A stretch of DNA of 5,351 bases from assembly GCA_946545105.1 (NCBI GenBank), contig CAMNMY010000072.1, positions 1 to 5,351 on the forward strand, written 5' to 3'. Made by a program: the position numbers and the translations under genes. The notes beneath the pieces are model-generated. The model worked only from the letters and a program-made list of their open reading frames with translations, did no database searches and was not told where the DNA came from. The DNA comes from an uncultured Clostridia bacterium. GTDB lineage: Bacteria > Bacillota_A > Clostridia > Christensenellales > UBA3700. Below are positions 5,060 to 5,351 of this stretch, piece by piece (position 1 is the stretch's first letter; the number at the start of each line of letters is the position of its first letter).

Positions 5060-5351
5060 ATGGAAGATAAGGAAAAGGTTGTTACACCAGCACAAACAGC
5101 TCCAGCAAAGGAAGGAAAGAGACCTTTCGTAGCAGGTAAGAGAGCTCCAAGAAGAAAGGTTTGCATTTTCTGCGTTGACAAGGCTACAGATATCGATTAC
5201 AAAGATATTGTTAAGTTAAGAAAGTTCATCACAGAAAATGGTAAGATCTTACCAAGAAGAATGAGCGGTGTTTGCTCAAAGCATCAAAGAATGCTTACAA
5301 CAGCTATCAAGAGAGCTAGAGAAATGGCTCTTCTACCATACGTAGCTGACT
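5060..5351 (+). CDS. rpsR: 30S ribosomal protein bS18, 3' end cut by window edge
   Basis: Ninety-seven codons are readable before the window ends. bS18 pairs with bS6 on the 30S platform. The core is clear: KVCIFC, then [52 protein letters not shown]. It carries a complete CxxC...CxxH set (C35, C38, C72, H75), so it is the zinc-binding form of the protein. The family normally ends soon after the ALLPY segment, so only a few residues should be missing. An N-terminal extension of about 25-30 residues, rich in A, P, K and E ([16 protein letters not shown]), precedes the conserved core; it makes the protein longer than the 79 residues or so of B. subtilis bS18. The ATG at 5060 has a good Shine-Dalgarno site. 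It lies 17 bases after ssb, with no terminator between them, so it is the third gene of the rpsF operon. Confidence 0.95.
   Translation, partial: MEDKEKVVTPAQTAPAKEGKRPFVAGKRAPRRKVCIFCVDKATDIDYKDIVKLRKFITENGKILPRRMSGVCSKHQRMLTTAIKRAREMALLPYVAD

Noticed and set aside
4532..5181. Minus-strand open frames at 4532-4873 and 4996-5181
   Set aside because: They are antisense to rpsF, ssb and rpsR, all firmly identified, and show no independent coding signal.

Overview
The window looks like chromosomal DNA from a low-G+C Bacillota (Firmicutes) bacterium, probably a clostridial or related lineage. The evidence is the strong A+T bias, AGA-dominated arginine codons, Gram-positive-type Shine-Dalgarno sites (AAAAGGAGG, AAGGAG) and the order rpsF-ssb-rpsR. 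All four complete genes end in TAA, tryptophan is TGG and no in-frame TGA occurs, so the standard bacterial code fits. The species cannot be named from this sequence.

Layout. (1) Positions 1-1253, minus strand: most of a PepV-like M20 zinc dipeptidase whose C-terminus runs off the left edge. (2) 1254-1331: a 78-bp divergent intergenic region with -10-like hexamers on both strands and a short inverted repeat. (3) 1332-2777, plus: gltX, a complete glutamyl-tRNA synthetase, closed by a clear intrinsic terminator. (4) 2778-2922: a 145-bp gap holding that terminator, two copies of an 18-bp palindrome 33 bp apart, and a promoter whose -35 box is the right arm of the second copy. (5) 2923-4170, plus: a single-gene unit encoding an AAA_14/DUF4143-type ATPase of unknown role, probably terminated at 4184-4210. 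(6) 4171-4348: an A+T-rich promoter region and structured leader. (7) 4349-5351, plus: rpsF, ssb and the start of rpsR, closely spaced as an operon; rpsR is cut by the right edge.

How the parts work together. gltX and rpsF-ssb-rpsR are core information-processing genes (tRNA charging, 30S subunit proteins bS6 and bS18, single-stranded DNA binding), and the dipeptidase is housekeeping peptide catabolism. The ATPase is the accessory-looking element: it has its own promoter, operator-like repeats and terminators on both sides, and it is far richer in ATA codons than gltX. The part most worth a second look is the palindrome pair with its promoter and ATPase. The next is the rpsF leader, which can pair with the rpsF ribosome binding site. 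No tRNA, rRNA, CRISPR array or insertion sequence was seen. No gap without a gene reaches 300 bases.
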